DNA from: JANSWY01 sp038525605
Lineage (GTDB): Bacteria; Bacteroidota; Bacteroidia; Cytophagales; Cyclobacteriaceae
Length of the DNA: 7,575 bases
Direction of reading: 5' to 3'
Assembly (NCBI GenBank): GCA_038525605.1
Contig: JBCBHL010000355.1
Location: 1-7,575 of the forward strand
Positions 1 through 6,253 of the stretch are shown piece by piece (position 1 is the first letter of the stretch; each line of letters opens with the position of its first letter). The notes beneath the pieces are model-generated. The model did no database searches, was not told where the DNA came from, and saw only the letters and a list, made by a program, of their open reading frames with translations. The position numbers and the translations under genes were made by a program.

Positions 1-665
1 GGCAAAAGCTCATCAGGGTACTGACGCATGAAATCATGAACTCAATAGCACCGATTACTTCCCTGTCCGATTCTCTTCTTCGGCTTTTGAAAATGCAAGC
101 TCAGCATGTTGAAGATCTCAAATTACCGGAACAGTTGAATTCTGGACTCGAAGCGATCAAATCGAGAAGTGACGGGCTGATGAAATTTACCCGTGACTAC
201 CGGGAGTTGACCAGAATTCCCCTGCCTAAAATGCGGGAAGTGGGCGGAAATACATTCTTTCAGGACGTCAAAAATCTCTTTAGCGCTACTCTTGATGACC
301 ATATTACCTTGTCGCTCTCCCTTCCGGCAACCAATTTCTCTTTGGAAGTTGATCCCGACTTAATGAGTCAGGTCATGATCAATCTACTGAAAAATGCGAG
401 AGAAGCTATAGAAAGCGGGCCAGCAGAAAGCGGAGCTATTGAAATAGTCGTCACTAATGGCCATTCAACCGTAATCACCATTAGTGACAATGGTCCCGGT
501 ATGACCAGGGAAGTAGAAGATAAGATGTTTGTTCCGTTTTTCACCAGCAAAACCAATGGATCCGGGATTGGGCTCAGTCTGGTAAAACAGATTGTTCAGT
601 TACATCGGGGCAAGATTAGTGCTGCCCGTGTTGATCACCGAACTGTTTTTAGCATCGAGATTTAA
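1..665 (+). CDS. Sensor histidine kinase, NtrY-like, C-terminal part (5' end outside window)
   Basis: This is the transmitter half of a two-component sensor kinase, which autophosphorylates on a His and passes the phosphate to a response regulator. The frame is open from the window edge, so the ATG at 36 is not the true start. Codons from base 3 read QKLIRVLTHEIMNSI, the H-box, with the phospho-accepting His at 27-29. Counting from the ATG at 36, the dimerisation helices cover about residues 1-60. They are followed by the ATP-binding HATPase_c domain: N box around Asn120 (LLKNAREAI), G1 box Asp151-Gly155 (DNGPG), F box (FVPFFTSK) and G2 box Gly175-Gly179 (GSGIGL). The H-box style and the FFTSKxxGSGIGL form resemble NtrY-type kinases common in Bacteroidota. 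The sensor and membrane regions lie upstream, out of view. No response regulator is visible. The gene ends 43 bases from the oppositely oriented M20 peptidase. The kinase call is firm; the subfamily is inferred. Confidence 0.95.
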   Translation, partial: QKLIRVLTHEIMNSIAPITSLSDSLLRLLKMQAQHVEDLKLPEQLNSGLEAIKSRSDGLMKFTRDYRELTRIPLPKMREVGGNTFFQDVKNLFSATLDDHITLSLSLPATNFSLEVDPDLMSQVMINLLKNAREAIESGPAESGAIEIVVTNGHSTVITISDNGPGMTREVEDKMFVPFFTSKTNGSGIGLSLVKQIVQLHRGKISAARVDHRTVFSIEI

Positions 666-708
666 TATTACATCAAACTCAGACAAAATCTCTGATTTAA
701 AATCTGAT

Positions 709-2229
709 CTATAATTTTGATTGAAGCACTGACAGACAAATACTGATTCCCTGTCTCATATTACCAACCCTGATATTTTCGTTGGGGCTATGTTGGTTAT
801 TGTCCATGTTCACCATCGGGATAATGATTGTAGGAACATCCAGCTGATTAATCAACGGAACAATTGGTACAGTGCCTCCCATCATTCTGATCACTACAGG
901 GTTTTCACCAAAATCCCTGGTCAGGCTACTCCTGATACTCCATCCGAAATCAGAATCGGGACTTGTTCTAAATGCATTGACCGACGTTCTGCTATCGAAA
1001 CGTACAATTCTACGATTGCTTAGTCTTTCTTCATCAGTTGGGTCCCTGTCTATGACATAGTAACCTTCCCTTTGGAGGTGTTTTCTAATTTTTTCAAGCT
1101 GTTCGGCTCCATCTGTTTCCGGCACCAATCTCACATCCAAATTGGCAGTAGCATATTCCGGAATAACCGTTTTCAGTTTTTGTCCCTTCCACGATGTTCC
1201 AATCTGCCGCACATTTAAAGATGGATATTGCAATGCTTTCTGATAACTGTCTCCTACCTTTTCCGAAGTAAATATTCCCAACTCTTCGTTGAGAGCCATC
1301 GAGTCGAACGGTACTGATTGCAATACCTCATTTATCTCAGGTGTCATCCTCACTCCTCTGTAAAAATCTCTGATCAGCACCCTGCCGCTTGCATCTTTCA
1401 TACCCGAAAGGATATTGGCCAGGCTAAAAACAGGATTTGGTGAATAGTTACCATAGTGTCCACTGTGCTGGGGTAGTTTAGCACCATAGGTGGTGATATC
1501 GCAGAAGGCAATGCCTCGGCATCCGAATGTAAGCGTGGGTCTGTTGGAAGTGTGCGCCGGACCATCCATGACGATGAAATAGTCGGACTGATAACGCTCC
1601 TGATAGGTATCAAGTGTGGAAAGCAATGCTGTAGAACTGTACTCTTCCTCCGGATCAAATATTACTTTGATGTTGAACGTTGGTGACTGATTGTTCCGTT
1701 TCAGTTGTTCCAGCGCCGAAATAAACATGGTAATCGGTGCTTTATCGTCTGCTGCTGCCCTCGCATAAATTCGCCATTCATCATCTATTTTACCATTTAG
1801 CTGATCCCATTCCAATACCTGCCAGTTACCATCAGCTGTCGGGGCTTTTAATACCGGCTTAAACGGATCTTCCTGATCCCAGGCGTCAGCGTTCACGGGC
1901 TGCCCATCAATATGAAAATAAAAAAGGATCGTCTTAAATGCCGGATCATATACTTTTTCTGTCAACAGAATTGGCAGTGTTTCAGAACTTAATTTTGTGG
2001 TTTTAAACCCGAGGGCTTCATATTTCTTAGCAACCCAATCGATGTTTTTCAACATCAATTCCGGATTAGCAGGCAAGTTTGGAATACTGATAAACTCTCT
2101 GTGAGATTTTAATACCTCCCTAAAAGTTGCTTCATCAATATCACTAACTCCCTGCGACCAACTCAACAACGGGGCGAGAAAGAACAATACACAGGAAATA
2201 GTTAAATTCAATTGATTTAGAAGTCTCAT
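709..2229 (-). CDS. Exported M20-family zinc metallopeptidase
   Basis: This is a di-zinc exopeptidase or dipeptidase of the M20/carnosinase type, predicted to hydrolyse short peptides outside the inner membrane. I start it at the ATG at 2229 (506 residues), because the frame extends further only to a TTG at 2241. From the ATG the protein begins with a Sec signal peptide (MRLLNQLN, a hydrophobic core, then a likely cut after SWS). The metal-site residues look complete: His106 and Asp108 (FHIDGQP), bridging Asp161 (AADDK), general base and ligand Glu195/Glu196 (DPEEEYSS), Asp222 (VMDGP), and His480 (NNQHSPNENI). The lid/dimerisation domain has HSGHYGN with His255. Length is normal for the family. 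One oddity is that the usual GRGxxDDKG segment reads ARAAADDKAP. No Shine-Dalgarno sequence or convincing promoter is seen upstream. The family is secure; the substrate cannot be read from sequence. Confidence 0.93.
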   Translation of the reverse strand: MRLLNQLNLTISCVLFFLAPLLSWSQGVSDIDEATFREVLKSHREFISIPNLPANPELMLKNIDWVAKKYEALGFKTTKLSSETLPILLTEKVYDPAFKTILFYFHIDGQPVNADAWDQEDPFKPVLKAPTADGNWQVLEWDQLNGKIDDEWRIYARAAADDKAPITMFISALEQLKRNNQSPTFNIKVIFDPEEEYSSTALLSTLDTYQERYQSDYFIVMDGPAHTSNRPTLTFGCRGIAFCDITTYGAKLPQHSGHYGNYSPNPVFSLANILSGMKDASGRVLIRDFYRGVRMTPEINEVLQSVPFDSMALNEELGIFTSEKVGDSYQKALQYPSLNVRQIGTSWKGQKLKTVIPEYATANLDVRLVPETDGAEQLEKIRKHLQREGYYVIDRDPTDEERLSNRRIVRFDSRTSVNAFRTSPDSDFGWSIRSSLTRDFGENPVVIRMMGGTVPIVPLINQLDVPTIIIPMVNMDNNQHSPNENIRVGNMRQGISICLSVLQSKL

Positions 2230-2398
2230 AATTACAGTCAATTAGGTAAAAGGAAACAAAGTTGGCTTCCGTAAGATAGGATAGTTTATCGATTGGAAGT
2301 TGCCCCAATCAAAGGATTTTGCAAGAGATCACCCATCAACTCCGAAATGGTCATCAAAAAATGATGTTTCCGACACATTTATTCTTCAAAACAGTCTG

Positions 2399-3460
2399 CT
2401 ATCTGCTTATCTTGAAAATTTTCACTGCAGGGTTCGAAATGGCATCTTTCAGTGAAATCTCTTTTTGAATCGCCAAACCTGTTTCCTTTTCATCTACTGA
2501 AGCAAAGATGTTATTCATATCGACAAAAATGTAGTTTTCCTTGTCCAGCAATTCAATGAGTGTAAAATGCCCGGTATCCAGCAGCATCTTAATGGGCATC
2601 TGCTTATTGTTACTGCTGAGAAAGAATTTATCGCCATTGCCCGGCATGCCAAACCAAGGCATCACTTTACCAGCTCCAATGGAAACCTGCTTAGGCAATT
2701 GTTTGGTGAGAATAAAATAACGATGTCCGAGATTTTCAAATTCTGCTGGCAGAGATTTGCGTTCGAAAGCTTCATGGGCATCCCAAAAGAAAACATATTG
2801 ATTCAGCCATCCCTGGTCTTCGAAGTTTTTTTGTTTAGCAGTCCCGGAATCATAGTGCATAAACACTTTGGAACCCAAAATTGGGATTTTTAGGCTTTCC
2901 GAAGGAGAGATTTTAGCTTCACCTTCCGGCAATTCCCGGCTGGTTGTGTTGCCGTACTCTTCGAAGAATTCCTCGCAGGCTGATAAGATTTCCTTCATTG
3001 GTTCCGCCACGTCTTCATTATCAATCATGAGTGCGATCTGATTGTTTTTGAGAGCGTTTCGGCTTTCTTTGTTTTTCGCGTTTATCAGAAACGGACTGAT
3101 ATCATCGACGTACACACAGATGTAGCTCTTTCCGCTAATGGTATTTTTAGAGATGTGTGTAATATGCTTCCAGGGCACAAGGCCAATGTCTTTACCGTGA
3201 TTTCCGGAAGAAAGAACTCCCTCGCTATTGAGTGTTATCTCCTTCGCTGCTTTGGAAAAGAGTACCGGAATAGAAGCAATCACGTAAAGTGCGGCCAATA
3301 TCCCAATGATTCCTACCAGAATCAAAATCCCAATTCTGTGAAGGGAGCCTGCCGATAGTGCGAAGATCACCACACTCAGACAAGCCAGAAAAATGGCATT
3401 GGCAATTAATACTTTGGGGATATGTTTTTTCTTACTGAAATAAAAGCTCTTCTCGGTCAT
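2399..3460 (-). CDS. Membrane-anchored STM3941-like / TNT NADase-like fusion protein
   Basis: The protein is 353 residues and starts at an ATG with no Shine-Dalgarno sequence. Residues 1-16 are basic (FYFSKKKH). Two hydrophobic helices follow at about 17-37 and 43-67, flanked by FSKAAKE, which places both ends in the cytoplasm. Residues 70-165 resemble the PH-like domain of STM3941-family proteins (ITLNSEGV, then LVPWKHI, then YICVYVDD). After a polar linker (about 166-192), residues 200-305 match the TNT / DUF4237 domain, the NAD+ glycohydrolase fold of Mycobacterium tuberculosis CpnT: FERKSLP with Arg234, GHRY with His246, KQLP, then PWFGMPGNG at 268-276. In active TNT the corresponding glycine motif is followed by a catalytic Gln; here the position is Lys278. 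NAD+ hydrolysis is therefore possible but doubtful. No secretion signal or neighbouring immunity gene is seen. The TNT assignment rests on motif recognition and was not confirmed by a profile search. Confidence 0.72.
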   Translation of the reverse strand: MTEKSFYFSKKKHIPKVLIANAIFLACLSVVIFALSAGSLHRIGILILVGIIGILAALYVIASIPVLFSKAAKEITLNSEGVLSSGNHGKDIGLVPWKHITHISKNTISGKSYICVYVDDISPFLINAKNKESRNALKNNQIALMIDNEDVAEPMKEILSACEEFFEEYGNTTSRELPEGEAKISPSESLKIPILGSKVFMHYDSGTAKQKNFEDQGWLNQYVFFWDAHEAFERKSLPAEFENLGHRYFILTKQLPKQVSIGAGKVMPWFGMPGNGDKFFLSSNNKQMPIKMLLDTGHFTLIELLDKENYIFVDMNNIFASVDEKETGLAIQKEISLKDAISNPAVKIFKISR

Positions 3461-3524
3461 GATCAGTTGTTAGTTACTCGGTCATTCTCCGGCGAGAGAT
3501 CCGCTTGACAATCTACCGGACTTT

Positions 3525-3555
3525 TAAAACTACCACATAGAAATAGCATTTGCAA
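3525..3555 (-). promoter_or_regulatory. Candidate Bacteroidota-type promoter for the TNT-like gene
   Basis: On the minus strand, TTG (3553-3555) is followed after 20 bases by TAGTTTTA (3525-3532). This differs from the Bacteroidota consensus TAnnTTTG only in the last base, and the spacing is right. It lies about 65 bases upstream of the start codon at 3460 and just past the stop of the SGNH gene, so the TNT-like gene may have its own transcript. Such short motifs also occur by chance in AT-rich DNA. Confidence 0.3.
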
Positions 3556-3577
3556 TTTGTCTGCCCGAGCATGGCCT

Positions 3578-4324
3578 CTACTTCCTGAGAACTAATTGCA
3601 GCACATTGTAATATCTGTTGGCAATAAATTTTGCACCCGCAGTATTGTAGTGTACTTCATCGGCAAGGAGGTCATCATGGAATTGATCGAGCATGTCGAC
3701 CGTAATAATTTTTGATGCTTCTGTGCTTTCTTCTACCGCAAGCAATACAGTCTCTGCTCTTACACTATCAAAAGCTTCGTTAAATTCTTTCGTCATAAAG
3801 TCTTTTCTGCCGGGAGCAAGTAATTCAATGACAATGGTAACGTTGGGGTTTTCATCTCGAAGAATTCCAATTATCCCACTTACATTTTCCATCACTTCAG
3901 ATACAGATACATCCCCGTTGAGAATGTCATTGCCACCTGGCGAGCTAAAGAGGACTATATCAGGATCATCAGACACAGCCAGCCAATCGCTAATGTTATC
4001 GAGAATATCTTCGGACGTCCAGCCACCTCTGCCTTCATGATCGGGATCGAATGACAAACCCTGATAACTCGGATATGTTGCCTGGTCTTTCATGGTGCCG
4101 ATGTAGTCAAAATCCCAGTCATCAGCTAGCAGCAGCTGCCACAATTCATATCTGTAACTTTCAAATTCCGGACGGTCACCTTCTACTCTTGAGGCCCCCA
4201 ATGGCATTATTTTATTAAGCGAATTAGAGGGTAGATTTTGATCGGACCCTTCATTAGAATTACAGGAAAAGCTGAGGCATAAAGAAAAGATGAAAGTTAG
4301 TATCAACGTTTTTTTGCTAGTCAT
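3578..4324 (-). CDS. SGNH/GDSL-type hydrolase lipoprotein
   Basis: This is a predicted envelope-anchored esterase or acetylhydrolase of the SGNH superfamily (248 residues). The N-terminus MTSKKTLILTFIFSLCLSFS followed by Cys21 is a lipoprotein signal peptide typical of Bacteroidota, and a polar Ser/Asn/Glu linker follows the Cys. The SGNH blocks are recognisable in order. Block I is IMPLGASRVEG with nucleophile Ser45; the common GDS is GAS here. Block II is GRGGWTS with a Gly near 100-101, block III is PGGNDIL with Gly131-Asn132, and block V is DEVHYNTAG with Asp222 and His225. The catalytic Ser-Asp-His set is thus present despite the changed block I. The surrounding LGASRVEGxRPEFESYR pattern looks like that of a recurring Bacteroidota subfamily. 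The substrate is unknown; O-acetyl or other acyl groups on glycans are plausible from the family only. It starts at ATG with no Shine-Dalgarno sequence. An 18-base dyad lies immediately upstream. Confidence 0.9.
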   Translation of the reverse strand: MTSKKTLILTFIFSLCLSFSCNSNEGSDQNLPSNSLNKIMPLGASRVEGDRPEFESYRYELWQLLLADDWDFDYIGTMKDQATYPSYQGLSFDPDHEGRGGWTSEDILDNISDWLAVSDDPDIVLFSSPGGNDILNGDVSVSEVMENVSGIIGILRDENPNVTIVIELLAPGRKDFMTKEFNEAFDSVRAETVLLAVEESTEASKIITVDMLDQFHDDLLADEVHYNTAGAKFIANRYYNVLQLVLRK

Positions 4325-4333
4325 AAATCTGAT

Positions 4334-4351
4334 GTTATCCTATAGTATAAC
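4334..4351. promoter_or_regulatory. 18-base imperfect palindrome upstream of the SGNH lipoprotein gene
   Basis: The sequence GTTATCCTATAGTATAAC pairs with itself at 8 of 9 positions; only C/T at the sixth pair fails. It sits about 10-27 bases before the start codon at 4324, where a dimeric repressor or a leader hairpin could act. The region is AT-rich, so chance is possible, and no regulator is identified. Confidence 0.3.
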
Positions 4352-4401
4352 TAACTAGAATGCTCATGTTTAACGATTATCCTTTCTGAGCTAAACTTTC
4401 T

Positions 4402-4431
4402 CTTACTTTCTGTCTTGATACAGAAAGTAAG
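4402..4431. repeat. Perfect 12-bp intergenic palindrome (likely dispersed repeat)
   Basis: CTTACTTTCTGT and its exact complement ACAGAAAGTAAG are separated by a 6-base loop (CTTGAT). The tail GCAAAGAAATCAAGGC follows. From memory, palindromes of this kind next to a CAAGGC tail recur between genes in Bacteroidota genomes, so I read it as a dispersed extragenic repeat; this was not checked. It lies downstream of the oxidoreductase stop (4763) and could also stop transcription, but neither strand shows a clear T-run after the stem. The position between two same-strand genes fits either role. Confidence 0.6.
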
Positions 4432-4443
4432 CAAAGAAATCAA

Positions 4444-4569
4444 GGCTGTGATAAAAATCACTAAAAATCAGTCAACTACACTGAAAACTTAGGAAACTCC
4501 TTCGTCAAACACCTTAAGTTTTTTAACCATTTCATTGACTGATTTTCTTAACGCATTTTTATCAAGGCC
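4444..4569. repeat. Long imperfect inverted repeat / extended stem-loop
   Basis: Three nested pairings share one axis. Bases 4444-4458 pair with 4555-4569 at 13 of 15 positions. Bases 4464-4475 (AAAATCAGTCAA) pair perfectly with 4535-4546. Bases 4484-4493 (AAAACTTAGG) pair with 4512-4522 (CCTTAAGTTTT) with one bulge. The apex is about 18 bases. The structure starts 12 bases after the short palindrome at 4402-4431, so the two may be one mobile or repeat unit, or the folded region of a transcript. It overlaps the decayed reading frame on the minus strand, which is a competing explanation. Confidence 0.45.
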
Positions 4570-4701
4570 ATGCTTCAGAATTGCAAAAACTTCAACAATA
4601 AGTTTTTTAATTGACCATTTTTAAGTGTAGGTTACAGCAAAAAAGGATGCCTTTTCAATATCAATTAGTTCTCGTGAAGCATTAACCTCTAACGTTGATC
4701 T
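4489..4701 (-). pseudogene. Decayed reading frame, possible 3' gene remnant
   Basis: On the minus strand one frame stays protein-like on both sides of a single TAA at 4621-4623. The upstream part is 26 codons and includes ELIDIEKASFFAVTYT. The downstream part is 43 codons, including KKLIVEVFAILKHGLDKN and NEMVKKLKVFDEGVS, and ends at TAA (4489-4491). No ATG or other credible start is present, and the frame is closed by TGA at 4702-4704. The family is not recognised. It could be the tail of a lost accessory or mobile-element gene, next to repeats at 4402-4569. The short length and AT-rich composition make a chance frame possible. Confidence 0.28.
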
Positions 4702-4762
4702 TCAGAGAATATTTCTGTCGTAACAACCCTCGAAGAATAACTCTTGATAGAATTGTATCTAA

Positions 4763-6253
4763 TCAGCTCTGACCGATTACTCCAACTTCCACACCATATC
4801 TGTCACAAACCTTCTGAATTGTTTCCTGAGTTTTCCGAAGGTGTCTCTTCTTTTTCGTCAAAAGATTGAGCACAACGGGTAATTGTCTGTGAAGCGGAAA
4901 CCACTTGTCAAAATTTAAACCACATTTGTTAATCACACTCAGTGGTAATGCTTCTACACACCGGATCTGATTATGAATCACCTGCGCTGCAAAGGCATAG
5001 AGATAAGATTCCTTGTCTTTTTTGACCAGCTCCTGGTGATTAAACTGTAGCAAGGGTACTTTTTGAAACTGATTTCTGAACCACAAATGTGGCAGAAAGT
5101 AGCCTGCGAAAGAAGTGAAGACAAAGGCTGATGCGGTTGCCTGAATCGATAATACTTTTCCTTTTTCTGATAGAATGGGATCAGTGCGCTCCTTCTTTTC
5201 TAAAAATAAATGCCCGGAACAATTAATCAGCCAACTTCCCTGACTGATTTTTTCCTGTAGGCCACTTTTGAAATGCAACACCACTTCATCCCCTTCTTCT
5301 TTTGCATCAACCAAATAGTCGTATATCGTCTCTTGCATAGCACCTTCAACGCGGGCTGCCTCATCCGGCGAAAGCACTCCTATCAAAGTCTGTCTCGCTT
5401 CCGGAAACGGAGACAGGGCGTACTTGCTTTTGATGTCCTCAGTAGTTTGTTTTAAGTTGTTTTCGTCGTATCGATAGGCGATGTCTTTTAAGCATTCGGT
5501 AATAGTAACTCCATGCCAGTTTTTCCTGATTCCCGCAGGAAAAAAGGTGTCTCTGTTGAGAAAAAAACTACCCTTCCCAACGATGAAGGTGATCTTCCGA
5601 TCCGGATTCTGCGACAATATATAATTGGCGGCATCCATACTGGTCTTTCCACCTCCAATAATGAACACAGGTTTGTTGTCATTGGCGACAGTTCCGTTGT
5701 GCATGGCTTCACTTTCGGGCGAAAGGGAGTACACTTTGTCAGTACTGAATTGCATCGGCGTGTTAGGTCTCACATTAAAGCCAAAAGATTTGATGCACCT
5801 CTTTGCCTTCACGATAAGATCCGGTAGTTCGCTTGCTGCACTCTTAAATTTAACATGTACAACATAGTCTGCTCCTTCTTTCACTTCTTCATGTTCCAGA
5901 TATTCGTATCCAAACATTTCAGTGATGGAAAACTTATTTTTCAACTGTTGATAGCAGCTGTTGAAGTGATTCAGTATTTCCGGTTTGCTGGCCAGGTGGC
6001 TGGCATTTTTTTTCAAGCGCCATTTTTTGTCGCCAACGGTAAATAATGGGTGAGGTTGATGGAGCCTTACAAACTGATAAACATTGTTCCACATGCCTCC
6101 GATGGCCTGATTGGGTTTCTGCTTATCGACGATGATGATTCTATCACTTTTTGACAAGTATTCCGACGAACTGCTGAGTGCATTCAATCCCGATACACCC
6201 ATGCCTATGACACATAAATCACAATTTTCAAGATGGACTGTTTCCTTTTTCAT
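4763..6253 (-). CDS. FAD/NAD(P)-binding oxidoreductase (flavin monooxygenase-like)
   Basis: This is a soluble two-dinucleotide flavoprotein of 496 residues. The N-terminal Rossmann motif VIGMGVSG (Gly17, Gly19, Gly22) with the acidic strand end IIIVDK is the FAD site. It is followed by IGGMWNN and FVRLHQPH, as in FMO-like proteins, where GGxW begins the flavin-contacting region. A second Rossmann motif, FIIGGGKTSMDAA (about 197-209), should bind NADPH. NCSGH at 344-348 fits the second FAD-contacting strand that closes the fold. The classical FMO fingerprint FxGxxxHxxxY/F is absent, so it may be a reductase or a divergent monooxygenase rather than a true FMO. The C-terminal 110 residues are basic and less conserved in appearance (TKKKRHLRK). 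No signal peptide or Shine-Dalgarno sequence is present. It is isolated by long spacers on both sides, so the substrate cannot be inferred from context. Confidence 0.85.
   Translation of the reverse strand: MKKETVHLENCDLCVIGMGVSGLNALSSSSEYLSKSDRIIIVDKQKPNQAIGGMWNNVYQFVRLHQPHPLFTVGDKKWRLKKNASHLASKPEILNHFNSCYQQLKNKFSITEMFGYEYLEHEEVKEGADYVVHVKFKSAASELPDLIVKAKRCIKSFGFNVRPNTPMQFSTDKVYSLSPESEAMHNGTVANDNKPVFIIGGGKTSMDAANYILSQNPDRKITFIVGKGSFFLNRDTFFPAGIRKNWHGVTITECLKDIAYRYDENNLKQTTEDIKSKYALSPFPEARQTLIGVLSPDEAARVEGAMQETIYDYLVDAKEEGDEVVLHFKSGLQEKISQGSWLINCSGHLFLEKKERTDPILSEKGKVLSIQATASAFVFTSFAGYFLPHLWFRNQFQKVPLLQFNHQELVKKDKESYLYAFAAQVIHNQIRCVEALPLSVINKCGLNFDKWFPLHRQLPVVLNLLTKKKRHLRKTQETIQKVCDRYGVEVGVIGQS

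Larger units (their letters stand above)
4325..4762. other. 438-base spacer between oxidoreductase and SGNH genes
   Basis: No intact gene is seen here. The spacer holds the dyad at 4334-4351, the perfect palindrome at 4402-4431, the long inverted repeat at 4444-4569 and the broken minus-strand frame at 4489-4701. The stretch 4705-4762 shows nothing recognisable. The repeats suggest that this interval has received inserted or repetitive DNA. Confidence 0.6.

Noticed and set aside
36..38. ATG at 36 as start of the kinase
   Set aside because: The frame is open to the window edge and the phospho-accepting His (27-29) lies before this ATG, so the gene must start upstream.
685..708. Short direct repeat AAAATCTCTGAT / AAAATCTGAT between the convergent kinase and peptidase genes
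   Set aside because: It is direct rather than inverted, so it cannot form a terminator hairpin, and AT-rich DNA easily gives such repeats.
790..1658. Other-frame reading frames inside the M20 peptidase gene
   Set aside because: They overlap a gene with a complete metal site and show no domain signature.
2239..2241. TTG at 2241 as start of the M20 peptidase
   Set aside because: An ATG four codons later gives a better signal peptide, and no Shine-Dalgarno sequence supports the TTG.
2291..2366. Two weak hairpins (GATTGG...CCAATC and CATCA...TGATG) in the 169-base spacer as terminators
   Set aside because: Stems are only 5-6 pairs, with no T-run following on the minus strand.
5513..5827. Plus-strand reading frame of 104 codons inside the oxidoreductase gene
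   Set aside because: It is opposite a gene with clear Rossmann motifs and its translation shows no recognisable domain.
3578..6253. Oxidoreductase and SGNH genes as one operon
   Set aside because: They are separated by 438 bases containing strong inverted repeats, so coupling is unlikely.
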